Positions 11,400-21,114 are shown, counted from the stretch's first letter. The stretch: 64,000 nt of DNA from Aeromonas lusitana (GCF_002812985.1 NZ_PGCP01000018.1:1-64000); one strand, 5' to 3'. The notes: generated by a model not told the origin, from the letters alone. Translations and numbers: made by a program.

Positions 11400-12797
11400 T
11401 TATTCCAGCAGCCAGAGGCGGGCGCTGCGCGCCGGCATGGCGACCCGCACCCACTGGCTCTGCACATTGATGACGGCACTTTGATCCAGCACGTCCTTGT
11501 AGTTGCGATACCAGTTCAGCTCGAACTTGGCGGTGTCGAGCCAGTACTCCTGCTCGTAGTCACACTTGTTGACGCCGACCAGCCCCTGCTTGCCGCGTTT
11601 GAACAGCACGAAGCAGTCGCCGCTGCCGATGAGCTGCATGGGCTGACCCTGCACGGCGTTGTGGAAGCGGATCATCCCCTTGAGATCGCTTCTCAGGTAG
11701 TAGTCCTGCCAGCGCAGGCCGTCCTTGTCCTGGGTCTCGCCATGATCCGAATAGACCAGGGGGGAGCCGCCATCCCGGCCGAGCAGATAGGCATAGGCCA
11801 GCTTCTCGTCGGTCTGGTTCAGGATCTGGTAGCGGAAGCCGTCGTTGGTGGGGATGTCGTGGGTGATGGCGAAGGTGACCGCCCGGTTGCCCGGCAGGGC
11901 CTGGCCGTAGGCGCCGGGATCCGCCAGCTGGTTCATGCTGCCGCCATAGCCAAGCGCCCCGCGCAGGGAGGCGAACAGCGGGAAGTCATAGGCACCCTGG
12001 CCGCTGTTGTCGAGGTAGGGCTTGAGGAAGCGCTCGTAATCCGTGCTGCCGGCGCCCCCCGTGGTGATGACCTCCCCAAACACGTGCATGCCCTGCTTGA
12101 TCTCGGGGGTGAACACGGCGTTGATCTGGTAATCGCTCATGTGCTTGACCGCATCGACCCGAAAGCCCTTGATCCCCATCCCCTTGAGCGCCTTGAGATA
12201 GGCTTGTTGCTGGCTCACCACCCAGTTGTTGGGGTCAAGATCCGGCAGCCCCTTGTCGCCGGCGCCGCCACACAGGCGCCAGTACTGGACATGGCCGGGA
12301 TCGCTCCAATCGGTGATGCAGCCCTCGGGGTGGAAATCGGACGCCGACAGTAAATTCTGCCCCAGGTCACCAAACAGTCGTTGTCTGCTGTAGTAATCAG
12401 GGTTGGCAGCGTATTGTCCTAGCAGTTCAGTGCCAGGATAGTTGAGGTCGTTGCGCTTCCAGCTCTCGTTGGCCATGTGGTTGAGCACCACATCCGCATA
12501 GACGGCGATGCCGCGGGCCTGCATGGCGGCGATCAGCTGCTCAAGATCCTGCTTGTTGCCCAGCGGACTGTCGACGAGTCGCAGATCCTGGGGCTGATAA
12601 CGGGCCCACCACTCGTTGCCCGAAGACTTGAGGGGCGGCGAGATGAGTACCTGCTTGTATCCCGCTCCCTTGATGAGGTCGGCCTTGGCGGTGACCTCGC
12701 TGTATTTCCAGTTGAAGGCGTGCAGTATGACGTCGGCGTGCGCCAGTGGGGCGATCAGCATGCCTGCGATCGCCAGTATTCCCGCTGTGTTTTTCAT
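11400..12797 (-). CDS. amyA: secreted alpha-amylase (GH13)
   Basis: A 465-residue starch-hydrolysing enzyme with a signal peptide (MKNTAGILAIAGMLIAPLAHA) cleaved after Ala-21. GH13 regions are seen in order: DVVLNHMA (region I), GFRVDAVKHM with the catalytic Asp (region II), FGEVITTG with the catalytic Glu (region III) and ITHDIPTND (region IV, where the usual NHD reads THD). Length and domain layout match the exported Aeromonas hydrophila amylase. Start ATG 12797 is chosen because it begins the signal peptide; the ORF extends 23 codons upstream without one. Monocistronic with its own terminator. Confidence 0.92.
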   Translation of the reverse strand: MKNTAGILAIAGMLIAPLAHADVILHAFNWKYSEVTAKADLIKGAGYKQVLISPPLKSSGNEWWARYQPQDLRLVDSPLGNKQDLEQLIAAMQARGIAVYADVVLNHMANESWKRNDLNYPGTELLGQYAANPDYYSRQRLFGDLGQNLLSASDFHPEGCITDWSDPGHVQYWRLCGGAGDKGLPDLDPNNWVVSQQQAYLKALKGMGIKGFRVDAVKHMSDYQINAVFTPEIKQGMHVFGEVITTGGAGSTDYERFLKPYLDNSGQGAYDFPLFASLRGALGYGGSMNQLADPGAYGQALPGNRAVTFAITHDIPTNDGFRYQILNQTDEKLAYAYLLGRDGGSPLVYSDHGETQDKDGLRWQDYYLRSDLKGMIRFHNAVQGQPMQLIGSGDCFVLFKRGKQGLVGVNKCDYEQEYWLDTAKFELNWYRNYKDVLDQSAVINVQSQWVRVAMPARSARLWLLE

Positions 12798-12977
12798 TAT
12801 TGTCTGTCCTTGTTTGGGTGCCCGAATGGGCACCCAGAGCCTCACATTGGCCTTTGCTGACGGCAATCAGGGCACGGCGATTTTGTGAGCATCCTCAAGC
12901 TGGCTCGTACGGACTTGTGACGGCTTGCATAAAACCACCCAGCTCTTGTCGTTACTGTCTTTTCTGTTACCTGCTGG

Positions 12978-14135
12978 CTAGTCGAGCCCATGGTTGTAGA
13001 CCGGCTGCCAGGCGCAGACCTTCTGGTTGTTGCGGCTGTTTTGCAGCCAGAAACGGTTGCAGTTGTCGTCGTAGTTGCTGGTGCCCACATTGATCCCGTA
13101 GCTGCTCAGGCGCTGCCCTTGCAGGGATTGATAGACGCCGTTACGCAGCAGGGAGAAGTGCAGGTGTGGGCCCGTGGAGGAGCCCCCCTCGCACAGGGCG
13201 TCGTTGCGGTTGCTGGCATAGGTGCCGATGGGGCTGTCTGCATTCACATAATCGCCACTGCGCACCGAGATACCGCTCATGTGGTAGTAGTTGGTGGCCC
13301 AGCCGTTGGGAGCGGTGATCCTGAGCTGGCAGTGGGAGAAGACGGTGACTGTGCCGCTGTTGGCGGCGGTGACCGTGTAGGTGGCGCCGCCCCAGCCCGG
13401 CCAGTCATAGGAGACATCGATGGAGGAGTAGGGGTAGCCGGAGCCGCTGTGGGAGTGGGCGCCGTTGACCTTCCAGCTGTAACCCTGCCGCCAGGGCAGC
13501 TGGAACTGGCCGGCGGCCAATGGGGAGGGGGCGGCGGCAGCCGATGCTCTGGCCCGGGTCAGGGCATCGGTCCCAAACAGGGTTCGCCACTGCTCGGTCA
13601 GTTGTTGCTGCTCCTGCTCACCCAGCAGGCTGGCGAGGGCGAGGCGATGGGCATCGTCGCGGGGGAGGGCGGGAGCCAATTGCTTGCCTTGCTGCTGGTG
13701 CTTGGCCTGATAGAAGCGATCCGAGAGCTGGCGCGCCATCTGTTCCAGCTGCTTGTCAAAGCCTCGCGCCTTGACCCGCTGGGCGAAGGGGGCCGCCATG
13801 GCCTGTTTGGACGGTGCCGAGATGAGCTGGCTATCGGCTTCCATCAGCGCCAGCAGCAGCTGGGGGTTGAGGCTGGTGATGCCGCTCCAGTGCAGTATGA
13901 CCTCCTCCTTTGGCAGCAGATGCGGTGCCTGCTGCAGCAGAAAATCGTGCAGATCGAACGCCATGGCGGCCTCGCCATAGACGAAATGGGCCTCATCCAG
14001 TGGTAAGTGCTGGCGATGGTCCGCCCTCAGCTGCGTGCTGCTGAACTGATAAGGGGCGGACGGGGCATGCAGATCCCCGGTCAGGGCGAGGGTGGGGAAC
14101 ATCAGCATCAGTAAGGGGGAGGTCGTCTTGAACAT
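12978..14135 (-). CDS. secreted M23 metallopeptidase, LasA/beta-lytic type
   Basis: A 385-residue zinc endopeptidase precursor: signal peptide (MFKTTSPLLMLMFPTLALT), a propeptide of about 190 residues, then a mature domain of about 170 residues. The mature domain has the M23 features: SHSGSGYPYSSIDVSYDWPGW carrying the first His and the Asp ligand, ATNYYHMSG, and GPHLHFSL with the catalytic His-x-His. Cysteine pairs near the end are typical of LasA/beta-lytic proteases, which cut Gly-rich peptides in staphylococcal walls and elastin. Start ATG 14135 has AGGAGA just upstream. Confidence 0.9.
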   Translation of the reverse strand: MFKTTSPLLMLMFPTLALTGDLHAPSAPYQFSSTQLRADHRQHLPLDEAHFVYGEAAMAFDLHDFLLQQAPHLLPKEEVILHWSGITSLNPQLLLALMEADSQLISAPSKQAMAAPFAQRVKARGFDKQLEQMARQLSDRFYQAKHQQQGKQLAPALPRDDAHRLALASLLGEQEQQQLTEQWRTLFGTDALTRARASAAAAPSPLAAGQFQLPWRQGYSWKVNGAHSHSGSGYPYSSIDVSYDWPGWGGATYTVTAANSGTVTVFSHCQLRITAPNGWATNYYHMSGISVRSGDYVNADSPIGTYASNRNDALCEGGSSTGPHLHFSLLRNGVYQSLQGQRLSSYGINVGTSNYDDNCNRFWLQNSRNNQKVCAWQPVYNHGLD

Positions 14136-14571
14136 GCTCTTCTCCTGGTGACTTGGCATCCTGAGATGCGGGCGGGATGACTCCCGTGTTGGCCACGACA
14201 GCGCTGGCTATGCCAAGGTCTTACCCTAGAAGGAAAAGCAGTAATTGCTACTCGAACGAATCTTTATTTGGGGGCTGATAATAGGAATGGTTGTTAATTA
14301 ATATTTACGTTAATGTTTTCCCATTCTAAATCAAAGTCTTGTGATCCCATCTATGGCATAGATCCGTAAAGCGAGTAGGATGATCCAGGCTGCCATGGCA
14401 ATGAAGAGGCCGATTGACCCACTCCTCACCAAAAGGCGAGGTGACAATGTGATGGGCATCAGGCTATTGGCTTCTTTGTAAGTTAAAAGCGTGTTATTTT
14501 GTTGTATGCATCAAACTGGTCCGATCTGTAAGGCAATATCGGACAATAAAGGCAAAAAAGAGAGGGCCTGA
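14136..14571. other. 436-base intergenic region, no gene seen
   Basis: AT-richer stretch between the divergent protease gene and the acetyltransferase gene. It must hold the promoters of both; several AT-rich candidates exist but none is clear enough to name. No hairpin, tRNA or small ORF with a ribosome site was found. Confidence 0.5.
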
Positions 14572-15051
14572 GTGGCCGAGAGTGACATGGGTGTGATCAA
14601 CCGGCGGGCGATGGAGCTCACGTTCGAAGAGTACTGCGACGCGGATCTTTCCCTGATCAGGGACTATTACGAGACGACCTTTTCCCACTATGTGCCGGAC
14701 CTGGCCGAGCGGATCTTCGTGGTGCGCGACGCTCACTGGCTGGTGGGCGCCGTGCGCCTGCGCGATGAGCAGGATTACTACCATCTGTGCGGTTTTCGGC
14801 TGCTGCCTCATTACCAGTCATTGGGGCTGGGCTCTCGTCTGTTGCAGCGTGCCTGCCACGACCTGCTGGACAAGCCCGTGGTCTGCCATGCACTGCCGTT
14901 CGAGAAGCCGTTCTACCTCAAGGCGGGGTTTGCCCATCTCTCCTTGCACGAGCTGGATGGGCCGCTTCATACCCTCTATCACCAGCAGCGCGAACAGGGT
15001 TACCAGATCGAGCTGCTGGTGCGTCAGGCCACGCCCACGATTTACAACTGA
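14572..15051 (+). CDS. GNAT-family N-acetyltransferase
   Basis: A 159-residue acyl-CoA-dependent transferase. The core motif A is visible: GFRLLPHYQSLGLGSRLLQRACHDLL (Q/RxxGxG/A-type loop QSLGLGS binding the CoA pyrophosphate), followed by the typical beta-bulge strand and FEKPFYLKAGFAHL, where Tyr of FY is the usual general acid. The substrate cannot be told. The start used is GTG 14572, five to six bases after GAGAGG; ATG 14587 is an alternative. It is convergent with the DUF1439 gene, leaving one base between the stops. Confidence 0.82.
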   Translation: MAESDMGVINRRAMELTFEEYCDADLSLIRDYYETTFSHYVPDLAERIFVVRDAHWLVGAVRLRDEQDYYHLCGFRLLPHYQSLGLGSRLLQRACHDLLDKPVVCHALPFEKPFYLKAGFAHLSLHELDGPLHTLYHQQREQGYQIELLVRQATPTIYN

Positions 15052-15052
15052 C

Positions 15053-15595
15053 TCATTGGGGCTTGGTCAGCAGGTGGATCTTGCCCGGTGACAGCTCCAC
15101 CCCCAGCAGATTCTCCTTGAGCCAAGCCTGGTTGGGATCCTTGTCATCCAGCTTGTAGACGGGCTGGGTCTCCAGCCGCTTCTCCATGCTCTGAAGCAGC
15201 ATCCTCAGCATGAAGCCAAACTTCTGCTCCGCCGCCGCCGGCTCCAGCTTGTAGTCAATCAGCTTCATGTTATCGAGAAACAGCGCGCTCTGGGCCTTGT
15301 CATAGCGGGGCCTGGCCTCATAGGTCATGTTCAGCAGGGCGTCGTACTCGGTATTATCCGGCAGGGCGACTTTGAGCTTGCCCTTGCCAAACACCCGGGC
15401 CGTGTCCGGTGCCTGGCGCCCGATCTGCACATCGCTCTGCTCGAGCTGGATATGAGCCTTGATGATGCCGGGCAATTCCAGCTGTTTATCCACTTGGACC
15501 TGGGATTGCAGGTATTGATTTATCTGTTGCTCATTGATGTCATATGAGCCTTGACCTAGCATGGCCAGACTCAACAGCATAGATTGCAGGATCAT
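15053..15595 (-). CDS. DUF1439-family envelope protein (YceB-like)
   Basis: A 180-residue protein with an N-terminal hydrophobic signal (MILQSMLLSLAMLGQGS) and no lipobox Cys, followed by a DUF1439-like body: YDINEQQINQYL at the start and a strand-rich middle (HIQLEQSDVQIG, GKLKVALP). DUF1439 members such as YceB are usually lipoproteins of unknown role, related to lipid- or hydrophobic-ligand-binding beta-sandwich folds; this copy seems to be a soluble periplasmic version. Divergent from the cardiolipin synthase gene. Confidence 0.75.
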   Translation of the reverse strand: MILQSMLLSLAMLGQGSYDINEQQINQYLQSQVQVDKQLELPGIIKAHIQLEQSDVQIGRQAPDTARVFGKGKLKVALPDNTEYDALLNMTYEARPRYDKAQSALFLDNMKLIDYKLEPAAAEQKFGFMLRMLLQSMEKRLETQPVYKLDDKDPNQAWLKENLLGVELSPGKIHLLTKPQ

Positions 15596-15691
15596 GCTAA
15601 CGACCTGATAGAATGGGTTTGTCCCTCAGCATACCATTCTGGCCCCGTGGGATCTGCCCACTCTATTTCACCATGACATCAAGGAGCCACC

Positions 15692-17173
15692 TTGCTCGAC
15701 GGTCTGGAATACGACATTCATCTGCTGTTCTCCCGCTTTCTCGGCTGGTTGCTGCTCTTCTTTCACACCGTGATCGTGGCGGGGGTGTCACTGCGGGTGG
15801 TGATGAAGCGACGTCCCATCGGAGTCTCATTGGCCTGGCTGGCCCTCATCTATGCCATCCCCTTTGCCGGGGTCGGCTTCTACGTGCTGTTTGGCGAGAT
15901 CAGGCTGGGTCGCAAGCGGGCTGAGCGGGCCCAGGCCATGTATCGCCCTTACGCCATCTGGATCCGCCAGCTGGCGCGTCTCTTCCCCCAGCACTGCTGC
16001 GAGGTGAGCAGCAAGGCACGGCCGCTGCACGATCTCATCCAGGGACGGCTGGCCATGCCCATGCTCTCCGGCAACCGGATGACCTTGCTGCACAAGCCGG
16101 ATGACATCTTGCAGGAGATAGTGCGCGACATCCGCCACTCTTCCCAATCCTGCTATCTGGAGTTCTACATCTGGCACCCGGGCGGCCATGCGGACGCTGT
16201 GGGGGAGGCTCTGATCGAGGTGGCGCAGCGCGGCGTGGATTGTCGTGTGTTGCTCGACTCCATCGGCAGCAAGGCCTTCTTCCGCTCGACTTGGCCCAAG
16301 CGGCTGCGCAAGGCCGGGGTCAAGCTGGTGGAGGTGCTGCCGGTCGGGGCCTGGCGTATCCCGTTCCAGCGCCAGGACCTGCGCATGCACCGCAAGCTGG
16401 TGGTGATCGATGACAGGGTGGGGTACACGGGCTCCATGAACATGGTGGACCCCCGCTTCTTCAAACAGGACGCCGGGGTCGGCCAGTGGGTCGACATCAT
16501 GATCCGGGTGCAGGGGCCCGTAGTGCCGCTGATGTGGTCCACCTTCGTCTCGGACTGGGAGATGGAGACGGGGGAGCGGCTGCTCGACAGCCTGCAGCAC
16601 GAACCCGAAGCCTGGCCCCAGACCAACTACCGCGCCCAGCTCATTCCCTCCGGCCCCTTCGTCGGTGGTGACTGCATCCAGCAGAGCTTGCTGCTGGCCA
16701 TCTATCAGGCGCGCCACCATCTGGTGTTGACCACGCCTTATTTCGTGCCGGACGATCCCTTGGCGGCGGCGCTCTCCTCCGCGGCTGCCCGTGGCGTATT
16801 GGTGCAACTGGTGTTGCCTGCGCGCAACGACTCCCTGATGGCGAACCATGCCTGCAACGCCTTTATGGAGGAGTTGCTCGAATCCGGGGTCGAGATCTAT
16901 CGCTACGATGCCGGCCTGCTGCACACCAAGAGCGTGCTGGTGGATGACGACTTTGCCCTGGTGGGGACGGTCAATCTCGACAGGCGCAGTCTGTGGCTCA
17001 ACTTCGAGGTGACCCTGCTCATCGACAACCCTGTGTTTGTCGCCGAGATGAACCAGCTGGTGCAGGGCTACATGCTGGAGGCCACCCCCATGTCGCTCGC
17101 CCAGTGGCGGGCCCGCCCCTGGTACAAGAAGCTGCTGGAGAACATCTTCTACCTGTTCAGCCCCTTGCTATAA
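15692..17173 (+). CDS. cls: cardiolipin synthase A
   Basis: A 493-residue inner-membrane phospholipase-D-fold enzyme that joins two phosphatidylglycerols into cardiolipin. Two N-terminal membrane helices (FLGWLLLFFHTVIVAGVSL and WLALIYAIPFAGVGFYVLFGE) precede two PLD catalytic HKD motifs: HRKLVVIDDRVGYTGSMN at about residue 233 and HTKSVLVDDDFALVGTVN at about residue 411. Length fits ClsA (486 in E. coli). The start is TTG 15692, five bases after AAGGAG; no in-frame ATG gives the first helix. Confidence 0.93.
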   Translation: MLDGLEYDIHLLFSRFLGWLLLFFHTVIVAGVSLRVVMKRRPIGVSLAWLALIYAIPFAGVGFYVLFGEIRLGRKRAERAQAMYRPYAIWIRQLARLFPQHCCEVSSKARPLHDLIQGRLAMPMLSGNRMTLLHKPDDILQEIVRDIRHSSQSCYLEFYIWHPGGHADAVGEALIEVAQRGVDCRVLLDSIGSKAFFRSTWPKRLRKAGVKLVEVLPVGAWRIPFQRQDLRMHRKLVVIDDRVGYTGSMNMVDPRFFKQDAGVGQWVDIMIRVQGPVVPLMWSTFVSDWEMETGERLLDSLQHEPEAWPQTNYRAQLIPSGPFVGGDCIQQSLLLAIYQARHHLVLTTPYFVPDDPLAAALSSAAARGVLVQLVLPARNDSLMANHACNAFMEELLESGVEIYRYDAGLLHTKSVLVDDDFALVGTVNLDRRSLWLNFEVTLLIDNPVFVAEMNQLVQGYMLEATPMSLAQWRARPWYKKLLENIFYLFSPLL

Positions 17174-17292
17174 ATACGGCAGCGAGTGCAGATAATGGGC
17201 CCCTGACCGGTAAGGGGCTTGCCTGTGTCCCCGTCTGCCCCTTAGAGTGCGCCAATACGCCCGCCATTGGGAATGAGGAAGAGAGAATCGCG

Positions 17293-18567
17293 ATGAAAAA
17301 GAAACTAGCCCTGGCCGTGGGTGCGGCATTGGTGGTGGGCGGGCTGGGAGCCTGCTGGTATACCGGACAAACCTTCGATCGGATCCTCGCCGAGGAGATC
17401 GCCAAGGTGAAGCAGGACAGTGGCATCGAGCTGAGCTGGATCCCCTCCAGTGAAAACCTGTTTACCCGTGACGGTGTGCTCAAGGTGGTGGTGACACCCC
17501 AGGCGATGGCGAGCCTGGATCCCCAATTGGCGGGGAGCGAGCCCATCGAAATGGAGCTCAACAGCAACAACCGTATACTGCCCTTCTATATCAAGAGCCA
17601 TTTGCTGCTCGATACCGGCAAGGGGACGCTGGCCCCCGTCTTCACCGCCCTTGGCATGCAGCAGTGGCAGCTTGGCCTCGAATCGGCCAGCAGCCTCTTG
17701 ACCCAGAGCCAGAGCGCTCGCTTCTGGCTGAGTGACTTCAAGGTCAAGGAGGGGATGAACGAGATAAGCTTCTTGCCCATGAACGGTACTTACAGCGGCG
17801 ATATGAAGGGCAACGGCCACATGAGCTTCCAGTGGCAGGGCGTCACCTTGCACGATGCCCAGAGCAAGATGGACATGGTGCTGGCGGATTTCAAGGGCAG
17901 CGCCGATCTGGCCGAGATCAGCGGTGTCTGGCTCTCTCCTCGCAGCGATGCAACCCTGTCGGCCTTCTCCCTGACGCTGCCGGAGAGTGCCAAGATCGCG
18001 CTGCAGGGGCTGACCACCTCGACCCAGCTGTCGGGGGATGATGCCCAGACTATCTCCAGCAACTATCAGGTGAAGGTCGCGAATCTCAGCCTGGAGAATG
18101 AGAGCGACAAGCTGGCCGTGACCGAGGGCAAGCTGAACCTGGATCTGAAAGGGCTGGATCTGGAAGGGTATCAGGAGCTGCAAGCGGCCAGTGGCCAGCA
18201 GCTGGATGAAGCCTCCCTTCAACAGGCGCTGGACAAGATGCTGCAACGGGGCGCGACCCTGCAGCTGAGCGAGCTCAGTGCCAAGCTCAATGGCGAACCC
18301 GTCAGCATGACGGGAGAGGCCAAGCTGGCACCGACCTCGCTGGCGCAGCTGATGGGCAGTGAAGGGGGAAGCGAGGGCATGCATGCCCTGTCCGGGTTGC
18401 TGCACGCCAAGCTGGGAGACAAGCTGGGCAAGGCCGTCCCGCAGCTGGATCCCATGCTGGCGCAGTTCACGGCGCAGGGTTATCTCAAAGCCGAGCCGGC
18501 GCAGCTGGGAGCCGAGTTCAAGCTCGACAAGGGCATGGTGACCATCAACGGCCTGCCGCTGCAATGA
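17293..18567 (+). CDS. DUF945 family protein (YdgA-like)
   Basis: A 424-residue envelope protein with an N-terminal signal/anchor (MKKKLALAVGAALVVGGLGAC). The rest is strand-rich and matches the DUF945 pattern of E. coli YdgA: YTGQTFDRILAEEIAK near the start, and a C-terminal half with repeated LNLDLKGLDLEGYQEL / SELSAKLNGEPVSMTGEAKL-type strands. YdgA is a periplasmic protein of unknown function. The start is ATG 17293 after GGAAGAGAGAATCGCG. Transcription ends at a bidirectional terminator shared with purU. Confidence 0.85.
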   Translation: MKKKLALAVGAALVVGGLGACWYTGQTFDRILAEEIAKVKQDSGIELSWIPSSENLFTRDGVLKVVVTPQAMASLDPQLAGSEPIEMELNSNNRILPFYIKSHLLLDTGKGTLAPVFTALGMQQWQLGLESASSLLTQSQSARFWLSDFKVKEGMNEISFLPMNGTYSGDMKGNGHMSFQWQGVTLHDAQSKMDMVLADFKGSADLAEISGVWLSPRSDATLSAFSLTLPESAKIALQGLTTSTQLSGDDAQTISSNYQVKVANLSLENESDKLAVTEGKLNLDLKGLDLEGYQELQAASGQQLDEASLQQALDKMLQRGATLQLSELSAKLNGEPVSMTGEAKLAPTSLAQLMGSEGGSEGMHALSGLLHAKLGDKLGKAVPQLDPMLAQFTAQGYLKAEPAQLGAEFKLDKGMVTINGLPLQ

Positions 18568-18587
18568 GTGCAGACACAATGCAGGTG

Positions 18588-18617
18588 TAAAAAAAGGCTC
18601 CCTCGGGAGCCTTTTTT
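18588..18617. terminator. bidirectional terminator between DUF945 gene and purU
   Basis: AAAAAAGGCTCC ctc GGGAGCCTTTTTT lies between two convergent genes; A- and T-runs on both sides let it serve both strands. Confidence 0.9.
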
Positions 18618-18627
18618 GGTGACGGGA

Positions 18628-19476
18628 TTATGACTTGAAGACCACAGTCTTGTTGCCGTAGACGAATACCCGCTCGTTCAGTACCAGCTCCAGTGCCCGG
18701 CTCAGCACCGATTTCTCCACATCCCGCCCTGCCTTGGCCATGTCATCGGCGCTGAAGGTGTGACCGACGTGGATCACGTCCTGCTCTATGATGGGACCTT
18801 CATCCAGATCGTCGGTGACGAAGTGGGCGGTGGCGCCGATCAGCTTGACCCCGCGATCGAACGCCTGACGATAGGGACGGGCGCCGATGAAGGCGGGCAG
18901 GAAGGAGTGGTGGATGTTGATGAGCTTGCGCGGATAGGCGGCCACGAAGCTCGGGGTCAGCACCCGCATGTACTTGGCCAGGATCACGTAATCGGGCTGG
19001 TAGTTGTCGATGATGGCGCGGACCTGATCTTCGTGCTCGGTACGGCTCAGCTCCTCATGACTCACGCCATGGAAGGGAATATCGAACTTGCCGGTGAGCT
19101 CGGCCAGGGTGTCGTAGTTGCCGATCACCGCCACTATGTCCATGTCCAGCGCGCCGGCGTAATTCTTCATCAGGATGTCGCCGAGGCAGTGAGTCTCCTT
19201 GGTCACCAGGATGACGATCCGCTTCTTGCCTGCCTTGACCAGGCGGCGCTGGGCCCCCACCGGCAGGGCATCGTCGAGATCCGCCAGCAGGGTCTCGTCG
19301 TTGAAGCGACCCTCCAGCTCGGTGCGCATGAAGAAGCGGCCGTTTTCGTGATCCACGAACTCGTCGTTCTTGTTGATGTTGAGCTGATGCTTGTAGCAGA
19401 TGTTGGTGATCTTGGCGATGAGGCCCTTGGCGTCGGGACAATCCGTCAGCAGTATTTTCTTTTCCATCTCTGTCAT
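18628..19476 (-). CDS. purU: formyltetrahydrofolate deformylase
   Basis: A 282-residue enzyme that hydrolyses 10-formyl-tetrahydrofolate to formate and tetrahydrofolate, balancing one-carbon pools and feeding PurT. An N-terminal ACT-type domain (LLTDCPDAKGLIAKITNICYK, GRFFMRTELEG) is followed by the formyltransferase domain with NIHHSFLPAFIGARPY (catalytic Asn/His) and DDLDEGPIIEQD (catalytic Asp). It aligns end to end with E. coli PurU (280). Start ATG 19476 is chosen to match that length; ATG 19467 is possible. The next gene to the right is riboswitch-controlled ribB on the other strand. Confidence 0.95.
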   Translation of the reverse strand: MTEMEKKILLTDCPDAKGLIAKITNICYKHQLNINKNDEFVDHENGRFFMRTELEGRFNDETLLADLDDALPVGAQRRLVKAGKKRIVILVTKETHCLGDILMKNYAGALDMDIVAVIGNYDTLAELTGKFDIPFHGVSHEELSRTEHEDQVRAIIDNYQPDYVILAKYMRVLTPSFVAAYPRKLINIHHSFLPAFIGARPYRQAFDRGVKLIGATAHFVTDDLDEGPIIEQDVIHVGHTFSADDMAKAGRDVEKSVLSRALELVLNERVFVYGNKTVVFKS

Positions 19477-19720
19477 GATTCCGTTTGTGATGTTGGCGCC
19501 TGAGTCTGCTCGGGTCGCGTGTTTCTTCTGGCCAGTGGTCAGGCTCGTTATTTTTCGGGTACTTTTCTCGGCAATATGCCACAAACAAAATCAGAAAGGA
19601 CAGCGCGCCGTGCGCCCTTGCCACAACTTGGCTCCGGTGGGGACTGGTGAAGAGAACTCTCAATCTTTGATGGGTTTTAGGCTGGTATCCCGCGCTTTTT
19701 TTCTTTACGCTGTCTGCGCT

Positions 19721-19877
19721 TATTCTCAGGGCGGGGTGAAATTCCCCACCGGCGGTATCCCGATCTGACTCGGGGAGCCCGCGAGCGCCCGACCGGGGTT
19801 CAGTCTCTGGTCGGGGTCAGCAGATCCGGTGAGATGCCGGAGCCGACGGTCATAGTCCGGATGAAAGAGGATAAGAC
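19721..19877 (+). promoter_or_regulatory. FMN riboswitch (RFN element) of ribB
   Basis: The conserved RFN core is plain: CTCAGGGCGGGGTGAAATTCC at the 5' side, the ACCGGCGGTA box, GAGCCCGCGAGCGCCCG, then CAGATCCGGTGAGATGCCGGAGCC, GACGGTCATAGTCCGGATG and the closing AAAGAGGATAAG. FMN binding shuts off ribB in known cases. A following hairpin (AGTCAGGCCC ttGCGGGCTGGCT, about 19887-19912) lies between aptamer and start codon and may be part of the expression platform. Confidence 0.95.
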
Positions 19878-19987
19878 AGAGTTTGCCAGTCAGGCCCTTG
19901 CGGGCTGGCTGCCGCATGCCTACTTCTGTCTGCTGTCTGCCTTTCCATGCCCTGATTCTGGTCCTTGTCTTATTTAGGAGTCTTACC

Positions 19988-20641
19988 ATGAATCAGTCTC
20001 TACTCAGTGAATTTGGTGATCCCATTGCCCGCGTTGAAACTGCACTGGCCGCATTGCGTGCCGGGCGTGGCGTGCTGGTGGCCGATGATGAAGACCGCGA
20101 GAACGAAGGGGATCTCATCTTCGCCGCAGAAAACATGACCAACGAACAGATGGCCATGATGATCCGCGAGTGCTCCGGCATCGTCTGCCTCTGCCTGACC
20201 GACGAGCGAGTCCGCCAGCTGGAGCTGCCCATGATGGTAGAGGCGAACTCCAGCCACTATCAGACCGCCTTCACCGTGACCATAGAAGCGGCGCAAGGGG
20301 TCACCACGGGTGTTTCTGCCGCCGATCGCATTACCACTATTCGAGCTGCTATTGCCGACGGTGCCCGTCCGTCCGATCTGCATCGCCCGGGTCATGTCTT
20401 CCCGCTGCGTGCCCGTACCGGCGGCGTGCTGACTCGTCGCGGCCATACCGAAGCCACTGTCGATCTGATGCAGCTGGCGGGGCTCAAACCGTTCGGGGTC
20501 TTGTGCGAGCTGACCAAGGCCGATGGCTCCATGGCTCGCCTGCCTGACTTGGTCGAGTTTGGTCGCAAGCACCAGATGCCGGTGTTGACTATTGAAGATC
20601 TGGTCCAATACCGTCAATTGTTGGCAGAACGTTCAGCCTGA
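19988..20641 (+). CDS. ribB: 3,4-dihydroxy-2-butanone-4-phosphate synthase
   Basis: A 217-residue enzyme converting ribulose 5-phosphate into the four-carbon unit of riboflavin. Signature motifs: [22 protein letters not shown] (acidic metal/substrate loop), [14 protein letters not shown], and [17 protein letters not shown] near residue 155. Length matches the monofunctional RibB of enteric bacteria (217), without a fused GTP cyclohydrolase. The start ATG 19988 follows TTTAGGAGTCTTACC. It is controlled by the FMN riboswitch just upstream. Confidence 0.96.
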   Translation: MNQSLLSEFGDPIARVETALAALRAGRGVLVADDEDRENEGDLIFAAENMTNEQMAMMIRECSGIVCLCLTDERVRQLELPMMVEANSSHYQTAFTVTIEAAQGVTTGVSAADRITTIRAAIADGARPSDLHRPGHVFPLRARTGGVLTRRGHTEATVDLMQLAGLKPFGVLCELTKADGSMARLPDLVEFGRKHQMPVLTIEDLVQYRQLLAERSA

Positions 20642-20810
20642 GCTTCATACGAAATTGAAATAAGTACATTTTTTGGTTACGCTTTGTTCGAACCTCATCC
20701 AGGGCACTCGTTTTTGACTTAAGTTTGCACAAAAAGTGTACGTTTAAAAAAAAATGAGGGTTTTAATGCATTTATCTGTGATGGGGCCTATCCAAACTCT
20801 GATTTTTTTG

Positions 20811-20819
20811 TGCCATAAT
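20811..20819 (+). promoter_or_regulatory. extended -10 promoter element of lpp
   Basis: TGCCATAAT, a TGnTATAAT-type extended -10, lies about 45 bases before the lpp start in an AT-rich leader, fitting a highly expressed gene. No strong -35 box was recognised. Confidence 0.5.
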
Positions 20820-20864
20820 CACGCCGCTTGCTAAACGTCTGGCGAGTTAAAGGGAGCTTTAAAA

Positions 20865-21107
20865 ATGAAAAAAATGTTGTTGGTAGGTGTTGTTGGTCTG
20901 TCCGCTCTGCTGGGCGGTTGTGCAAACACCAGCGAACTGGAAACTTCCGTTCAGAATCTGTCTAACAAAGTTGACCAACTGGCTCAAGATGTTAGCGCTG
21001 TTCGTGCTGATCAGTCCAAGATCGCTGCTGATGTTGCAACTGCAAATCAAGAAGCTATGCGTGCTAACCAGCGCATCGACAACATGGCTACTTCCTACAA
21101 GAAGTAA
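20865..21107 (+). CDS. lpp: murein lipoprotein Lpp (Braun lipoprotein)
   Basis: An 80-residue outer-membrane lipoprotein. The lipobox LLGGC places the lipidated Cys at residue 20. The mature part is a single helix with the heptad pattern of Lpp (NLSNKVDQLAQDVSAVRADQSKIAADV), which forms trimers. It ends in YKK, the C-terminal Lys being the residue linked to peptidoglycan by L,D-transpeptidases. An enzyme of that family is encoded at 26718-27653. Strong ribosome site (AAAGGGAGC) and strong terminator suggest high expression. Confidence 0.94.
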   Translation: MKKMLLVGVVGLSALLGGCANTSELETSVQNLSNKVDQLAQDVSAVRADQSKIAADVATANQEAMRANQRIDNMATSYKK

Positions 21108-21114
21108 TCCATGC

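Noticed and set aside
12990..14006. Long plus-strand frame opposite the M23 protease gene.
   Set aside because: Val/Gly/Ala-rich shadow without start signals.
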